40,197 nucleotides of DNA. Origin: Parabacteroides sp. (GTDB lineage Bacteria; Bacteroidota; Bacteroidia; Bacteroidales; Tannerellaceae). Made by a program: the position numbers and the translations under genes. The DNA lies in assembly GCA_020026285.1 (NCBI GenBank), contig JAHHQS010000016.1, positions 1-40,197 on the forward strand. Direction: 5' to 3'. Shown in pieces: positions 15,362-23,466 of the stretch (positions are counted from its first letter, which is position 1; the number at the start of each line of letters is the position of its first letter). The notes beneath the pieces were generated by a model. That model ran no database searches and was not told the origin of the DNA. It saw nothing but the letters and a program-made list of their open reading frames with translations.

Positions 15362-18277
15362 ATGTACAAAACAATTCGTCTAATGGGATGCTTGCTCCTT
15401 TTGTGCTTGTTTGCTGCATGTACAAATGAACCGGCAATCTCCTATGAATCGGTTCCTAACGATCCTATGAAATCCCGTATTTACACTTTAGATAACGGGT
15501 TGAAAGTGTATTTAACTGTAAATAAAGAAACTCCTAGAATTCAGACTTATATTGCTGTTCGAGTGGGAGGTAAGAACGATCCGGCTGAAACGACAGGTCT
15601 GGCTCACTACTTTGAACATCTGATGTTTAAGGGTACCAATCATTTTGGTACTCTGAATTATGAAAAAGAGAAGCCAATGTTGGATGAAATAGAACGTTTG
15701 TTCGAAGTCTATCGCAAGACTACAGATGAGGCTGAACGCAAAGTTTTGTATCATCAGATAGATAGTGTCTCTTACGAAGCTTCCAAATTGTCTGTTCCGA
15801 ATGAATATGACAAGTTAATGGCAACAATCGGTGCAACCGGAACAAATGCTTACACCGGTTTTGATCAGACTGTGTTTGTTGAGGATATCCCTTCAAACCA
15901 GGTTGAGAACTGGGCAAAGATTCAGGCTGACCGTTTCGAAAATTGCGTGATTCGCGGATTTCATACAGAACTGGAAACTGTTTATGAAGAAAAGAATATG
16001 TCGCTGACCAGCGATAGTCGTAAAATGCAGGAAGCTCTTCTGGCTTCTTTGTTCCCGGATCATCCTTATGGAACACAGACTGTGTTAGGTACTCAACATA
16101 ATCTGAAGAATCCTTCTATTACTAACATCAAGAATTATCACAAGACATGGTATGTTCCTAATAACATGGCAATCTGTATGTCAGGTGATTTCGATCCTGA
16201 TCAGGTAGTTGAAACAATTAAGAAATATTTCGGTCATCTGAAACCAAATCCTAATCTTCCGGCTCCTCCTGCAATCAAGGAATCACCAATCAAGGCTCCG
16301 GTTGTGAAAGAAGTCTTGGGTGTAGATGCCGAGAATCTGATGTTAGGCTGGCGTCTTCCGGGTGCTGCTTCAAAAGAACAGAACGATATTTTAGGTCTTG
16401 TATCATTGATTCTATATAATGGCAAGGCTGGTTTATTGGATGTTGATTTGCTTCAGCAGCAGAAAGTACTGTATTGTTATGCCGGTACTTTTGGTCTGGC
16501 TGATTACGATGCTTTCATCGTTGCGGGTGCTCCTAAGGGAGGACAGACTTTGGATGAGGTGAAGAGCTTGTTCCTGTCGGAAGTTGAAAAGCTGAAGAAA
16601 GGTGAATTCAACGAAGATCTGTTGCAGGCTGCTATCAATAATTTCAAATTGGCCGAAATGGAACAGTTGGATTCAAACGAATCTCGTGCAGAAATGTTTG
16701 TCAGCTCATTTGTCAATAAGGAGAACTGGGAGGATAACGTCAATCAGTTGGATAGAATGAGCAAAATTACCAAACAGCAGATTGTTGATTTTGCCAATAA
16801 ATATCTGGGTGATAATTATGCTGCCATCTATAAGAAACAAGGTCAGGATCCAAATGAAAAGAAGATCGATAAACCTCAGATTACTCCGATTGTCATGAAT
16901 CGTGATAGCTCAAGTACTTTCCTGAAAGAACTTCAGGCAACGGCGGTTACTCCAATCGAGCCGGTCTTCCTTGATTTCGACAAAGACCTTGATAAATTAC
17001 AGGCAAAGGCTGATATTCCTGTATTGTATAAGCAGAATACTTCCAATGATCTGTTTACATTGATGTATGTATTCGATATGGGTACAAAAGAAGACAAAGC
17101 TATGGGTGTTGCTTTCGATTATATGGAATATCTGGGAACATCAAAGAAAAGCTTGCGTGAAATTAATGACGAGTTCTTCAAGCTGGCTTGTTATTTCAAG
17201 GTTCATCCGGGAACAGAACGTACTTACGTGACTTTGACAGGTCTTGCTGAGAATATGCCGAAAGCGATGACTCTGTTTGAAGATATTCTGGCTGATGCTC
17301 AGGTTAATAAGCCGGCTTACGGCAATCTGGTTGCTGATATATTGAAATCAAGAACTGATGCAAAGTTGAATCAGGCTCAGAATTTCAGTCGCCTGGTTCA
17401 ATATTCAATTTATGGTGAAAAGGCTCCTTATCGGAATCTGTTGTCTACAGCCGAACTTCAGCAGATGGATCCTCAGCAACTGGTTGATCGCATCCACAAG
17501 ATCAATTCATTTGAACACAAGATTTTGTATTATGGTCCGGAAACAGCACAAAAAGTGGTTGATATCATTAATGAAAAGCATAACGTGCCTGAAAAGCTGA
17601 TCCCGGTACCTAAGGCTGATGATGCTAAAATGTTGGAAACAAAAGACAATAAGGTGTATTTCGTACAGTACGATGCAAAACAGATTTATTTCTCAGCAGT
17701 CTCAATCCGTGATGAGAAATTCGATCTGAATGTTGAGCCTTATGCCGATATGTACAATGAATATTTTGGAGGAGGTATGAATTCTATCGTATTCCAGGAA
17801 ATGAGAGAATCAAGAGGTCTTGCTTATTCAGCTGCAGCCAGTCTGATTTCTCCATCTAAGTTGAATGATCCTTATGTTTATCGTACATTCATCGCTACTC
17901 AGAACGATAAGATGATCGATGCCATGAAGGCTTTCGATGAAATTATCAATCAGATGCCTGAATCAGAAAAAGCATTCGATCTGGCTAAAGAGTCTTTGAT
18001 TACACGTCTGCGTACCGATCGAATTATTAAATCGGATGTTTTGTGGGCTTATCTGAATGCTCAGGATTTAGGTCTTTCAATTGATACTCGTAAGAACTTG
18101 TTTGAGAAAGCGGCAACCATGACATTGAATGATGTAAAAGCTTTCCAGCAGAAATGGGTGAAAGATCGTAAATACAATTATGTCGTTTTAGGAGACGAAA
18201 AGAATTTGGATATGGAAGGTCTTTCTAAATATGGCAAGATTGAGAAGTTAAGTCAGGAACAGTTGTTCGGTTATTGA
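15362..18277 (+). CDS. M16 family zinc metallopeptidase, lipoprotein
   Basis: A 971-residue two-lobed M16 (pitrilysin/insulysin-type) peptidase. A type II signal peptide ends in lipobox LFAAC (lipidated Cys20), so it is periplasmic or surface lipoprotein. The inverted zinc motif HYFEH gives His82, Glu85 (base) and His86, and the third ligand is Glu210 in ELETVYEE. An inactive C-terminal M16 repeat follows, with the GGGMNSIVFQEMRESRGLAYSA-type segment near residue 810. An insertion between the HxxEH motif and Glu210 is longer than in the classic family. Likely role: degrading peptides or small proteins in the envelope; the substrate is unknown. A GHL10-like lipoprotein gene follows 25 bases later. 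Confidence 0.92.
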   Translation: MYKTIRLMGCLLLLCLFAACTNEPAISYESVPNDPMKSRIYTLDNGLKVYLTVNKETPRIQTYIAVRVGGKNDPAETTGLAHYFEHLMFKGTNHFGTLNYEKEKPMLDEIERLFEVYRKTTDEAERKVLYHQIDSVSYEASKLSVPNEYDKLMATIGATGTNAYTGFDQTVFVEDIPSNQVENWAKIQADRFENCVIRGFHTELETVYEEKNMSLTSDSRKMQEALLASLFPDHPYGTQTVLGTQHNLKNPSITNIKNYHKTWYVPNNMAICMSGDFDPDQVVETIKKYFGHLKPNPNLPAPPAIKESPIKAPVVKEVLGVDAENLMLGWRLPGAASKEQNDILGLVSLILYNGKAGLLDVDLLQQQKVLYCYAGTFGLADYDAFIVAGAPKGGQTLDEVKSLFLSEVEKLKKGEFNEDLLQAAINNFKLAEMEQLDSNESRAEMFVSSFVNKENWEDNVNQLDRMSKITKQQIVDFANKYLGDNYAAIYKKQGQDPNEKKIDKPQITPIVMNRDSSSTFLKELQATAVTPIEPVFLDFDKDLDKLQAKADIPVLYKQNTSNDLFTLMYVFDMGTKEDKAMGVAFDYMEYLGTSKKSLREINDEFFKLACYFKVHPGTERTYVTLTGLAENMPKAMTLFEDILADAQVNKPAYGNLVADILKSRTDAKLNQAQNFSRLVQYSIYGEKAPYRNLLSTAELQQMDPQQLVDRIHKINSFEHKILYYGPETAQKVVDIINEKHNVPEKLIPVPKADDAKMLETKDNKVYFVQYDAKQIYFSAVSIRDEKFDLNVEPYADMYNEYFGGGMNSIVFQEMRESRGLAYSAAASLISPSKLNDPYVYRTFIATQNDKMIDAMKAFDEIINQMPESEKAFDLAKESLITRLRTDRIIKSDVLWAYLNAQDLGLSIDTRKNLFEKAATMTLNDVKAFQQKWVKDRKYNYVVLGDEKNLDMEGLSKYGKIEKLSQEQLFGY

Positions 18278-18302
18278 TTTCTAATTCGTTAAATTAAAAT
18301 TT

Positions 18303-19427
18303 ATGAATAAGGTACAGTATATAATGGCAGTAGCGGCAGTCGTTCTAGGAATGACTTCCTGTACTTCTGAACCGGAATATAAGGTCCCGGTTTATGGCTG
18401 GATGGGTGAAGGTGCTAAAACAACAGAAGCGACACTTAAGACAGATTTCAGTAAATGGAAATCTCATGGATTGGATGGCATTTGTTATAATGCTGGTTTC
18501 AATGTAGAAAAACATTCGCGTGCAGCTAAGGTCGCAAAGGCAAACGGCATGGAATATCATGCATGGATTCCTGCTATGCTGAAAGGTGATGCCGATTCAG
18601 CTTGGTATGCAATTAATCGAAAAGGGGAATCTGCTTATAAAGTGCAGGCTTATGTTTCTTATTACAAATGTATGTGTCCGAATAATCCGGAAGTAATCAA
18701 TTACTTGAAGAATGAATATGCAAAGATTGCTGAAATTCCGGAAGTGGATTATGTTCATTTGGATTATATCCGTTATGTCGATGTAATTCTGGCTCGTGGT
18801 TTGTGGAAAAAATACGGTCTGGTAATGAATGAGGAATATCCAACTGCCGATTATTGTTATTGTGATAAATGTGTAGCTGATTTCAAGGCTGCAACCGGAA
18901 TCGATATCAAATCGGTTGAGGATCCTTCAAAATGTGAGGAATGGAAAACTTTCCGTTGTAATGTAATAACTCATTTGGTTAACGAGATTGCCGATGCCGT
19001 TCATGCAAAAGGAAAGAAAGTCAGTGCTGCCGTATTCCCGGGTCCTAAGTCTTACGCCATGAAGATGGTTCGTCAGGAATGGAACAAATGGAATATCGAT
19101 GCATTCTTCCCAATGAACTATAATGACTTCTATTTGGAACCGGCCTCCTGGGTAGGAAAAGTAACCGAAGAAGAAGTCAATTCTGTAAAAGAACAGAATA
19201 AACCCATATACAGTGGTTTGTTTATCTGTCGTAACTGGAAGAACAAAGCAAATATAAAGGATCCGGAAGGTCATGGCCTGTTGCCTTCCGAAATAGCTGA
19301 AGCTGTACGTGGTGCGATGGAGGCAGGGGCTGCCGGTCTTGCTTTGTTTACTCCTCAGAGCATGACTGATGAACATTGGGCTGAGTTTGATAAAGCCATT
19401 CATCAGAAGTATCAGGTGAAGAAATAG
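18303..19427 (+). CDS. Putative GHL10-like glycoside hydrolase lipoprotein
   Basis: A 374-residue protein with a type II signal peptide (lipobox LGMTSC, Cys20) and a TIM-barrel-like body. It resembles the COG1649/GHL families of putative glycoside hydrolases: YGWMGEG near the start, an AWIPAM strand, the YVHLDYIRYVDV strand-helix (about 154-165), a CYCDKCVADFKAATG cysteine segment (about 180-194), KKVSAAVFPGP, an FFPMNYNDF strand and AAGLALFTPQSM near the end. The acidic residues in the strand ends are candidate catalytic groups, but I cannot assign them. Its substrate is unknown. It probably shares a transcript with the M16 gene upstream and ends at a bidirectional terminator. Confidence 0.72.
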   Translation: MNKVQYIMAVAAVVLGMTSCTSEPEYKVPVYGWMGEGAKTTEATLKTDFSKWKSHGLDGICYNAGFNVEKHSRAAKVAKANGMEYHAWIPAMLKGDADSAWYAINRKGESAYKVQAYVSYYKCMCPNNPEVINYLKNEYAKIAEIPEVDYVHLDYIRYVDVILARGLWKKYGLVMNEEYPTADYCYCDKCVADFKAATGIDIKSVEDPSKCEEWKTFRCNVITHLVNEIADAVHAKGKKVSAAVFPGPKSYAMKMVRQEWNKWNIDAFFPMNYNDFYLEPASWVGKVTEEEVNSVKEQNKPIYSGLFICRNWKNKANIKDPEGHGLLPSEIAEAVRGAMEAGAAGLALFTPQSMTDEHWAEFDKAIHQKYQVKK

Positions 19428-19450
19428 TCCTGTTCACGGATGTATGATAA

Positions 19451-19494
19451 AAAGGCGGGAAAAGAATGAATCATTCATTACCTTTCCCGCCTTT
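19451..19494. terminator. Bidirectional terminator between convergent genes
   Basis: A 12-bp perfect stem AAAGGCGGGAAA/TTTCCCGCCTTT (19451-19462 with 19483-19494) contains an inner GAATGA/TCATTC helix. A-rich and T-rich flanks let it work on both strands. It separates the GHL10-like gene (+) from mlaF (-). Confidence 0.88.
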
Positions 19495-19522
19495 ATTGTA
19501 TGATTAAAATTTGTGATCGAAC

Positions 19523-20305
19523 TTATTTTAACGAACCTTCTTTTAATTCCTCCACTTCCATTTCCTTTACTTTTCGGAATAAATCGGAAGCAAAGATAAA
19601 GTCGTTTAAGGCTTTATTGTTTGAAGTGATTACCTCGTTCTTGTTCCCCTGCCATTCTTTCACTCCTTGTTTGATGAAGATAATGTTATCTCCGATGTTC
19701 ATGACGGAGTTCATATCATGCGTGTTGATGACTGTAGTCATTTTAAAGTCGATTGTAATATCGTGAATCAGGTCATCAATCACTAACGAAGTCTTTGGGT
19801 CAAGTCCGGAGTTCGGTTCGTCGCAGAACAAATATTTCGGATTCAAAGCAATGGCGCGCGCAATAGCAGCACGTTTCATCATACCACCACTAATTTCTGA
19901 AGGATAAAGATGTCCTGCTTCCGACAGATTGACACGGTCCAGACAGAATTCTGCACGTTTTCTTCTCTCTTTGAAACTTTCTTTAGAGAACATATCCAAA
20001 GGGAACATGACGTTTTCAAGAACGGTCATACTGTCGAACAGGGCAGAACCTTGAAAAAGCATACCCATTTCACGACGAATCTTTTTAAGTTCGGCTTTGT
20101 TCATGTTTGTCATGTCACGGCCATCATAAAGAATTTGTCCGGAATCCGGACGCATCAGTCCGATGATGTTCTTAATCATGACAGTCTTTCCGGAACCACT
20201 CTGACCAATGATCAGATTGGTTTTGCCATCTTCGAATTTGGCACTGATGTCTTTCAAGACTGTGCGGCCTTCGAATGATTTAATTATATTCTTTACCTCA
20301 ATCAT
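19523..20305 (-). CDS. mlaF: MlaF-type ABC transporter ATPase
   Basis: The 260-residue ATPase of a Mla-type (MCE-linked) phospholipid transporter acting between inner and outer membranes. Visible elements: Walker A GQSGSGKT (34-41), Q-loop FQGSALFDSMTV, the signature SGGM (in EISGGMMKRAAIARA), Walker B YLFCDEPNSGLDP and the His switch NTHD. The SALFDSMTVxENV segment and ISGGMMKR are characteristic of MlaF/Ttg2A proteins. It is 2 bases downstream of mlaE, so an operon. MlaD and MlaC homologues are not in the window. Confidence 0.92.
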   Translation of the reverse strand: MIEVKNIIKSFEGRTVLKDISAKFEDGKTNLIIGQSGSGKTVMIKNIIGLMRPDSGQILYDGRDMTNMNKAELKKIRREMGMLFQGSALFDSMTVLENVMFPLDMFSKESFKERRKRAEFCLDRVNLSEAGHLYPSEISGGMMKRAAIARAIALNPKYLFCDEPNSGLDPKTSLVIDDLIHDITIDFKMTTVINTHDMNSVMNIGDNIIFIKQGVKEWQGNKNEVITSNNKALNDFIFASDLFRKVKEMEVEELKEGSLK

Positions 20306-20307
20306 AA

Positions 20308-21054
20308 TTAAGTCAACATTAAATTAGTTAAAATAACATCGGCAAGCAGAATCATGATACTGCTCATCACAACAGCATTTGTACTTGCCTTACCTACTTC
20401 CAAAGCTCCTCCTTTTACATTATATCCGAAATAAGCAGCAATCGAAGAAATGATGAATGCATAAACTACGGATTTAATGATTGAATACCAGATGTAGAAC
20501 TGATTGAAGTAGAATTGCAGACCATATTCAAACGAAGCCGGTGTCATGTTTGTACTCGAAGTGTAACTGGCTGCAATACCTCCTAAAATACCAGTGAACA
20601 TACTGAATATTACCAGTACCGGGATGAAAATCATCATACCGGCCATTTTCGGAAGAATCAGAAAGTTCGCAGAATTGACTCCCATGATTTCCATCGCATC
20701 AATCTGTTCGGTAACACGCATGGTCCCAATTTCGGAAGCAATGTTACTTCCTACTTTACCGGCAAGAATCAAACACATAATGGACGATGAAAATTCCAGC
20801 AGGATAATTTCACGGGTTGTATAACCGATTGTAAACTTAGGAATCATCGGAGAACTGATGTTCAACGAAATCTGAATGGCGATAACCGTTCCGATAAACA
20901 CGGAGATGATTACGACAATCCAAAGAGAGTCCAGACCTAGTTTGTATATCTCTTTGATTAATTGTTTGAAGAACATACTCCAGCGATCTGGAATGGTAAT
21001 GCTTTTTTTCATCAGCAGAACGTATTCTCCAAATTGATGTAACGCTTTTATCAT
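20308..21054 (-). CDS. mlaE: MlaE-type ABC transporter permease
   Basis: This 248-residue membrane protein is the permease of the Mla-type lipid transporter and pairs with MlaF. It has the family's amphipathic N-terminus followed by about five to six hydrophobic segments, and the conserved central stretch AGKVGSNIASEIGTMRVTEQIDAMEIMGVN (the last part, EQIDAMEIMGVN, is the MlaE/YrbE hallmark). The ending GGALEVGKASTNAVVMSSIMILLADVILT is typical. It is divergent from lptB, so two lipid-transport systems share one intergenic region. Confidence 0.93.
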   Translation of the reverse strand: MIKALHQFGEYVLLMKKSITIPDRWSMFFKQLIKEIYKLGLDSLWIVVIISVFIGTVIAIQISLNISSPMIPKFTIGYTTREIILLEFSSSIMCLILAGKVGSNIASEIGTMRVTEQIDAMEIMGVNSANFLILPKMAGMMIFIPVLVIFSMFTGILGGIAASYTSSTNMTPASFEYGLQFYFNQFYIWYSIIKSVVYAFIISSIAAYFGYNVKGGALEVGKASTNAVVMSSIMILLADVILTNLMLT

Positions 21055-21086
21055 ATTTCTATCTGATTATCATTTGTTGTAGTTGG

Positions 21087-21119
21087 CAAAGTTAGGTAAA
21101 TATCCCATATTGGTATCAA
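21087..21119 (-). promoter_or_regulatory. Predicted promoter of mlaE-mlaF
   Basis: On the minus strand a perfect TAACTTTG (21087-21094) with a TTG at 21117-21119, 22 nt upstream. Predicted start near 21080, about 26 bases before the mlaE ATG at 21054. Confidence 0.5.
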
Positions 21120-21244
21120 TTATCTTCATATTTCGATTTGATATTTTGACTTAATTAAGAAATGAAATACCTTTTTATGAGATAATGTGGCTTTTGTTCT
21201 GGCTGGTTTAGTATCATTCCGCCTAGTTTTGAAGTGTTGATTTG

Positions 21245-21275
21245 TTGTTTGGCATTGATTATTTCTGTTTCTTTG
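21245..21275 (+). promoter_or_regulatory. Predicted promoter of lptB
   Basis: TTG (21245-21247), a 20-nt spacer and TTTCTTTG (21268-21275, one mismatch to TAnnTTTG). The predicted start near 21282 lies downstream of an in-frame upstream start (21234), favouring the ATG at 21294 as the real lptB start. Confidence 0.45.
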
Positions 21276-21293
21276 CACAAAATAATTGAAACG

Positions 21294-22046
21294 ATGGCTG
21301 AAGAACAACAGATGGTGCTTCGTACCGAAGATTTAGTAAAGAAGTATCGCGCTCGTACGGTGGTAAATCATGTTTCTATTAATGTGAAACAAGGAGAGAT
21401 TGTAGGTTTGTTAGGACCGAACGGTGCTGGAAAAACAACAACCTTTTATATGACGGTGGGATTGGTTACTCCTAACGAAGGTAAAATATTCCTGAATGAT
21501 ATGGAGATTACAAAATTCCCGGTATATATGCGTGCTCGTTGTGGAATTGGTTATCTGGCTCAGGAAGCTTCCATTTTCCGTAAGATGACGGTTGAGGATA
21601 ATATCCGTTCTGTTCTTGAAATGACTAAAACAACCAAGGAATTTCAGAAGGAGAAGCTTGAAAGTCTGATATCTGAGTTTGGTTTACAGAAGGTTCGTAA
21701 GAATTTGGGAGACCGCCTGTCGGGTGGAGAACGTCGTCGTGCAGAAATTGCCCGTTGTCTGGCTATCAATCCGAAATTTATCATGCTTGATGAACCTTTT
21801 GCCGGTGTCGATCCGATTGCCGTGCAGGATATTCAGACTATTGTAGCCAAGCTCCGACATAAGAATATTGGTATTCTGATCACAGACCATAACGTTTACG
21901 AAACATTGAGTATTTGTGATCGTGCTTATTTGTTGTTCGAAGGGAAAGTCTTGTTCCAGGGTACAGCCGAGCAGCTTGCCGAGAATGAAATCGTTCGGGA
22001 AAAATATTTAGGAAAAGACTTCGTGCTGAGAAAGAAGGATCTTTAA
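21294..22046 (+). CDS. lptB: LPS export ABC ATPase LptB
   Basis: LptB powers extraction of LPS from the inner membrane with LptFG and passes it to the Lpt bridge. The 250-residue protein has Walker A GPNGAGKT (41-48), Q-loop [14 protein letters not shown], signature [16 protein letters not shown], Walker [14 protein letters not shown] and the switch His in ITDHN. All are diagnostic LptB sequences. I chose ATG 21294 (MAEEQQ...) over an upstream in-frame start because the extra 20 residues are hydrophobic and overlap the predicted promoter. It is followed by a terminator. The OstA-like protein and a parvulin operon sit farther along the window. Confidence 0.95.
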   Translation: MAEEQQMVLRTEDLVKKYRARTVVNHVSINVKQGEIVGLLGPNGAGKTTTFYMTVGLVTPNEGKIFLNDMEITKFPVYMRARCGIGYLAQEASIFRKMTVEDNIRSVLEMTKTTKEFQKEKLESLISEFGLQKVRKNLGDRLSGGERRRAEIARCLAINPKFIMLDEPFAGVDPIAVQDIQTIVAKLRHKNIGILITDHNVYETLSICDRAYLLFEGKVLFQGTAEQLAENEIVREKYLGKDFVLRKKDL

Positions 22047-22075
22047 ATAGAAAGTACGTATTTATTTGATATCAA

Positions 22076-22110
22076 TGTCCTATGTTTTTGTAAAAGCATA
22101 GGACATTTTT
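22076..22110 (+). terminator. Intrinsic terminator after lptB
   Basis: TGTCCTATG (22076-22084) pairs with CATAGGACA (22097-22105), a perfect 9-bp stem with a 12-nt loop, followed by T5. Confidence 0.88.
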
Positions 22111-22113
22111 ATC

Positions 22114-22200
22114 TTTCCACCTTGGTGGAAAAAGTGAACCACAGAGGTGGAAAGACTGTTTCACCAAGGTGGAAAAGATGAACCACGGGAGTGGAAAGAT
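22114..22200. repeat. Four tandem palindromic units (CCAC-n-GGTGGAAA type)
   Basis: Four units of about 21-23 bases follow each other. The first is a perfect 18-base palindrome, TTTCCACCTTGGTGGAAA (22114-22131). The second (from about 22137), third (from 22159) and fourth (from about 22181) are degenerate copies, CCAC-AGA-GGTGG, CACC-AA-GGTGG and CCAC-GGGA-GTGG, each followed by AAAAG or AAAG. The spacer has the recurring GTGAA/ATGAA. The cluster lies between the lptB terminator and the CPBP gene. Confidence 0.85.
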
Positions 22201-22244
22201 AAATCTCTTTCGAGCAAGGGAAAATAATATGCATAATCCCGAAT

Positions 22245-23153
22245 TTAAAGCCAGGTGTTTTCTTCCTGACTTTTCTTTTTTATCAGATATGTCAGGTATA
22301 GAAAAACGATGGTGCTCAATATTGCGGCTCCGATGTAAGGAAGCAGATATTCGTCTGTAATCTTTCCGTTGATGAATTCGTTGTCTTTCAAACTGTCGGT
22401 AGACATTACGATGACGCTGATGGCATTATTGAAGAAATGTCCTGCTATAGGAACCCAAATATTACGAGTCCAGACAAGCAGATAACCCAGATAAGCTCCT
22501 AATATCATTCGTGGGATAAATCCGTAGAACTGTAGGTGAAAAGCACTGAATATGATGGCTGTAACCCAAATTATCAGATGATGATTTTTATTACCTTTCC
22601 CTAAGAGGCTTTGGATGGTTCCACGGAAAAGAAACTCTTCGGATACGGCTGCCGTTAATGCTATTACAATCAGATTGCTTAACAGGGGACATATCCCTTC
22701 GCCGTTAATTAATAAATCCGTAAAAAATAAGGCTGTATCTTCCTGCTGGCGCATCCATGTCTCAATTGGTGAGGCCCATTCTGGAAGTTTCATGCTTTCG
22801 TTTAGTAATGACGTTAGATTGATTAACGGATTAATCAGGATAATTCCGAAAAAGACAAGAAGAATGATTCTTATATCAGGTATTCCTTTTATGCTAAGGA
22901 ACTCTTTGGGTTTATAGCTGCATAGCCAGGCGGTAGCGAATGCCGGTAAAAGGAATGTTCCACAAGCCGATACAAACTGAAATAGTCGCATCATATCGGG
23001 GTGCTGATTCATATCAGCAATTGTACCATATGCTATTTGAAATAATCCTAATCCGATAACGGAACCGAATATACCACCGAGAGAGATGACGATGAGTAAT
23101 ATAAATAGTTGCAAACTAATAGGTTGTTCTTCAAAGAGTCCTTTTATTTTCAT
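22245..23153 (-). CDS. CPBP family intramembrane metalloprotease
   Basis: A 302-residue polytopic protein with the CPBP (CAAX protease and bacteriocin-processing/Abi) motifs in order: EEFLFRG with Glu172, Glu173 and Arg177, FSAFH (202-206, with His206), and HFFNN (239-243, with His239 and Asn243). Eight or so hydrophobic segments are visible. Known members are membrane-embedded glutamate/histidine proteases with varied roles, from prenyl-protein processing to bacteriocin immunity; the substrate here is unknown. It lies alone between lptB and tig, transcribed opposite to both. Nothing next to it suggests a bacteriocin. Confidence 0.88.
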   Translation of the reverse strand: MKIKGLFEEQPISLQLFILLIVISLGGIFGSVIGLGLFQIAYGTIADMNQHPDMMRLFQFVSACGTFLLPAFATAWLCSYKPKEFLSIKGIPDIRIILLVFFGIILINPLINLTSLLNESMKLPEWASPIETWMRQQEDTALFFTDLLINGEGICPLLSNLIVIALTAAVSEEFLFRGTIQSLLGKGNKNHHLIIWVTAIIFSAFHLQFYGFIPRMILGAYLGYLLVWTRNIWVPIAGHFFNNAISVIVMSTDSLKDNEFINGKITDEYLLPYIGAAILSTIVFLYLTYLIKKKSQEENTWL

Positions 23154-23175
23154 AAGTTGTCATTTATAAGTTGTC

Positions 23176-23183
23176 CAAAGATA
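23176..23183 (-). promoter_or_regulatory. -7 element of the CPBP gene
   Basis: A perfect TATCTTTG on the minus strand, 23 bases upstream of the ATG at 23153. The -33 region is weak. Confidence 0.4.
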
Positions 23184-23389
23184 TAGATAAATCCGAAATT
23201 AAAGGTGACTCTTCTTTGAAAATCCCAACCGATGCAGGTTCAAAGTCATGCAGATACCTGAATAAAGATTATAAAAAACAGAATACGTATTTTGTCAAAT
23301 TAAATAGTAATCGGAATACCTGTTCAGAGGCCTCAAACATTCGTAATAATAAATAAAATGTACCGATTAACAACAAATTAGGCAAACAA

Positions 23390-23421
23390 TTTGCGATATT
23401 GAAAGAATAAAACTAATTTTG
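23390..23421 (+). promoter_or_regulatory. Predicted promoter of tig
   Basis: TTTG (23390-23393), a 20-nt spacer and TAATTTTG (23414-23421) match the consensus exactly. Predicted start near 23428, leaving a leader of about 39 nt. Confidence 0.72.
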
Positions 23422-23466
23422 CACCCTAAAATTTGAGTCGAAATATTAATTAAATAAATAATTCAG

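Larger units (their letters stand above)
23154..23466. other. Intergenic region between CPBP gene and tig
   Basis: About 310 bases hold the predicted divergent promoters for the CPBP gene and tig and otherwise nothing I can name. A 61-codon open frame here has only a TTG start and no recognisable product. Confidence 0.5.

Noticed and set aside
21234..21293. 20-residue hydrophobic N-terminal extension of LptB
   Set aside because: It overlaps the predicted promoter; LptB is a cytoplasmic ATPase and other LptB proteins begin near the ATG at 21294.
22114..22200. Possible CRISPR array
   Set aside because: Only four degenerate units with 3-9-base spacers and no cas genes; the units are palindromic intergenic repeats.
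23171..23356. 61-codon ORF between the CPBP gene and tig
   Set aside because: TTG start only, low-complexity polar sequence, overlaps the predicted CPBP promoter, no family resemblance.
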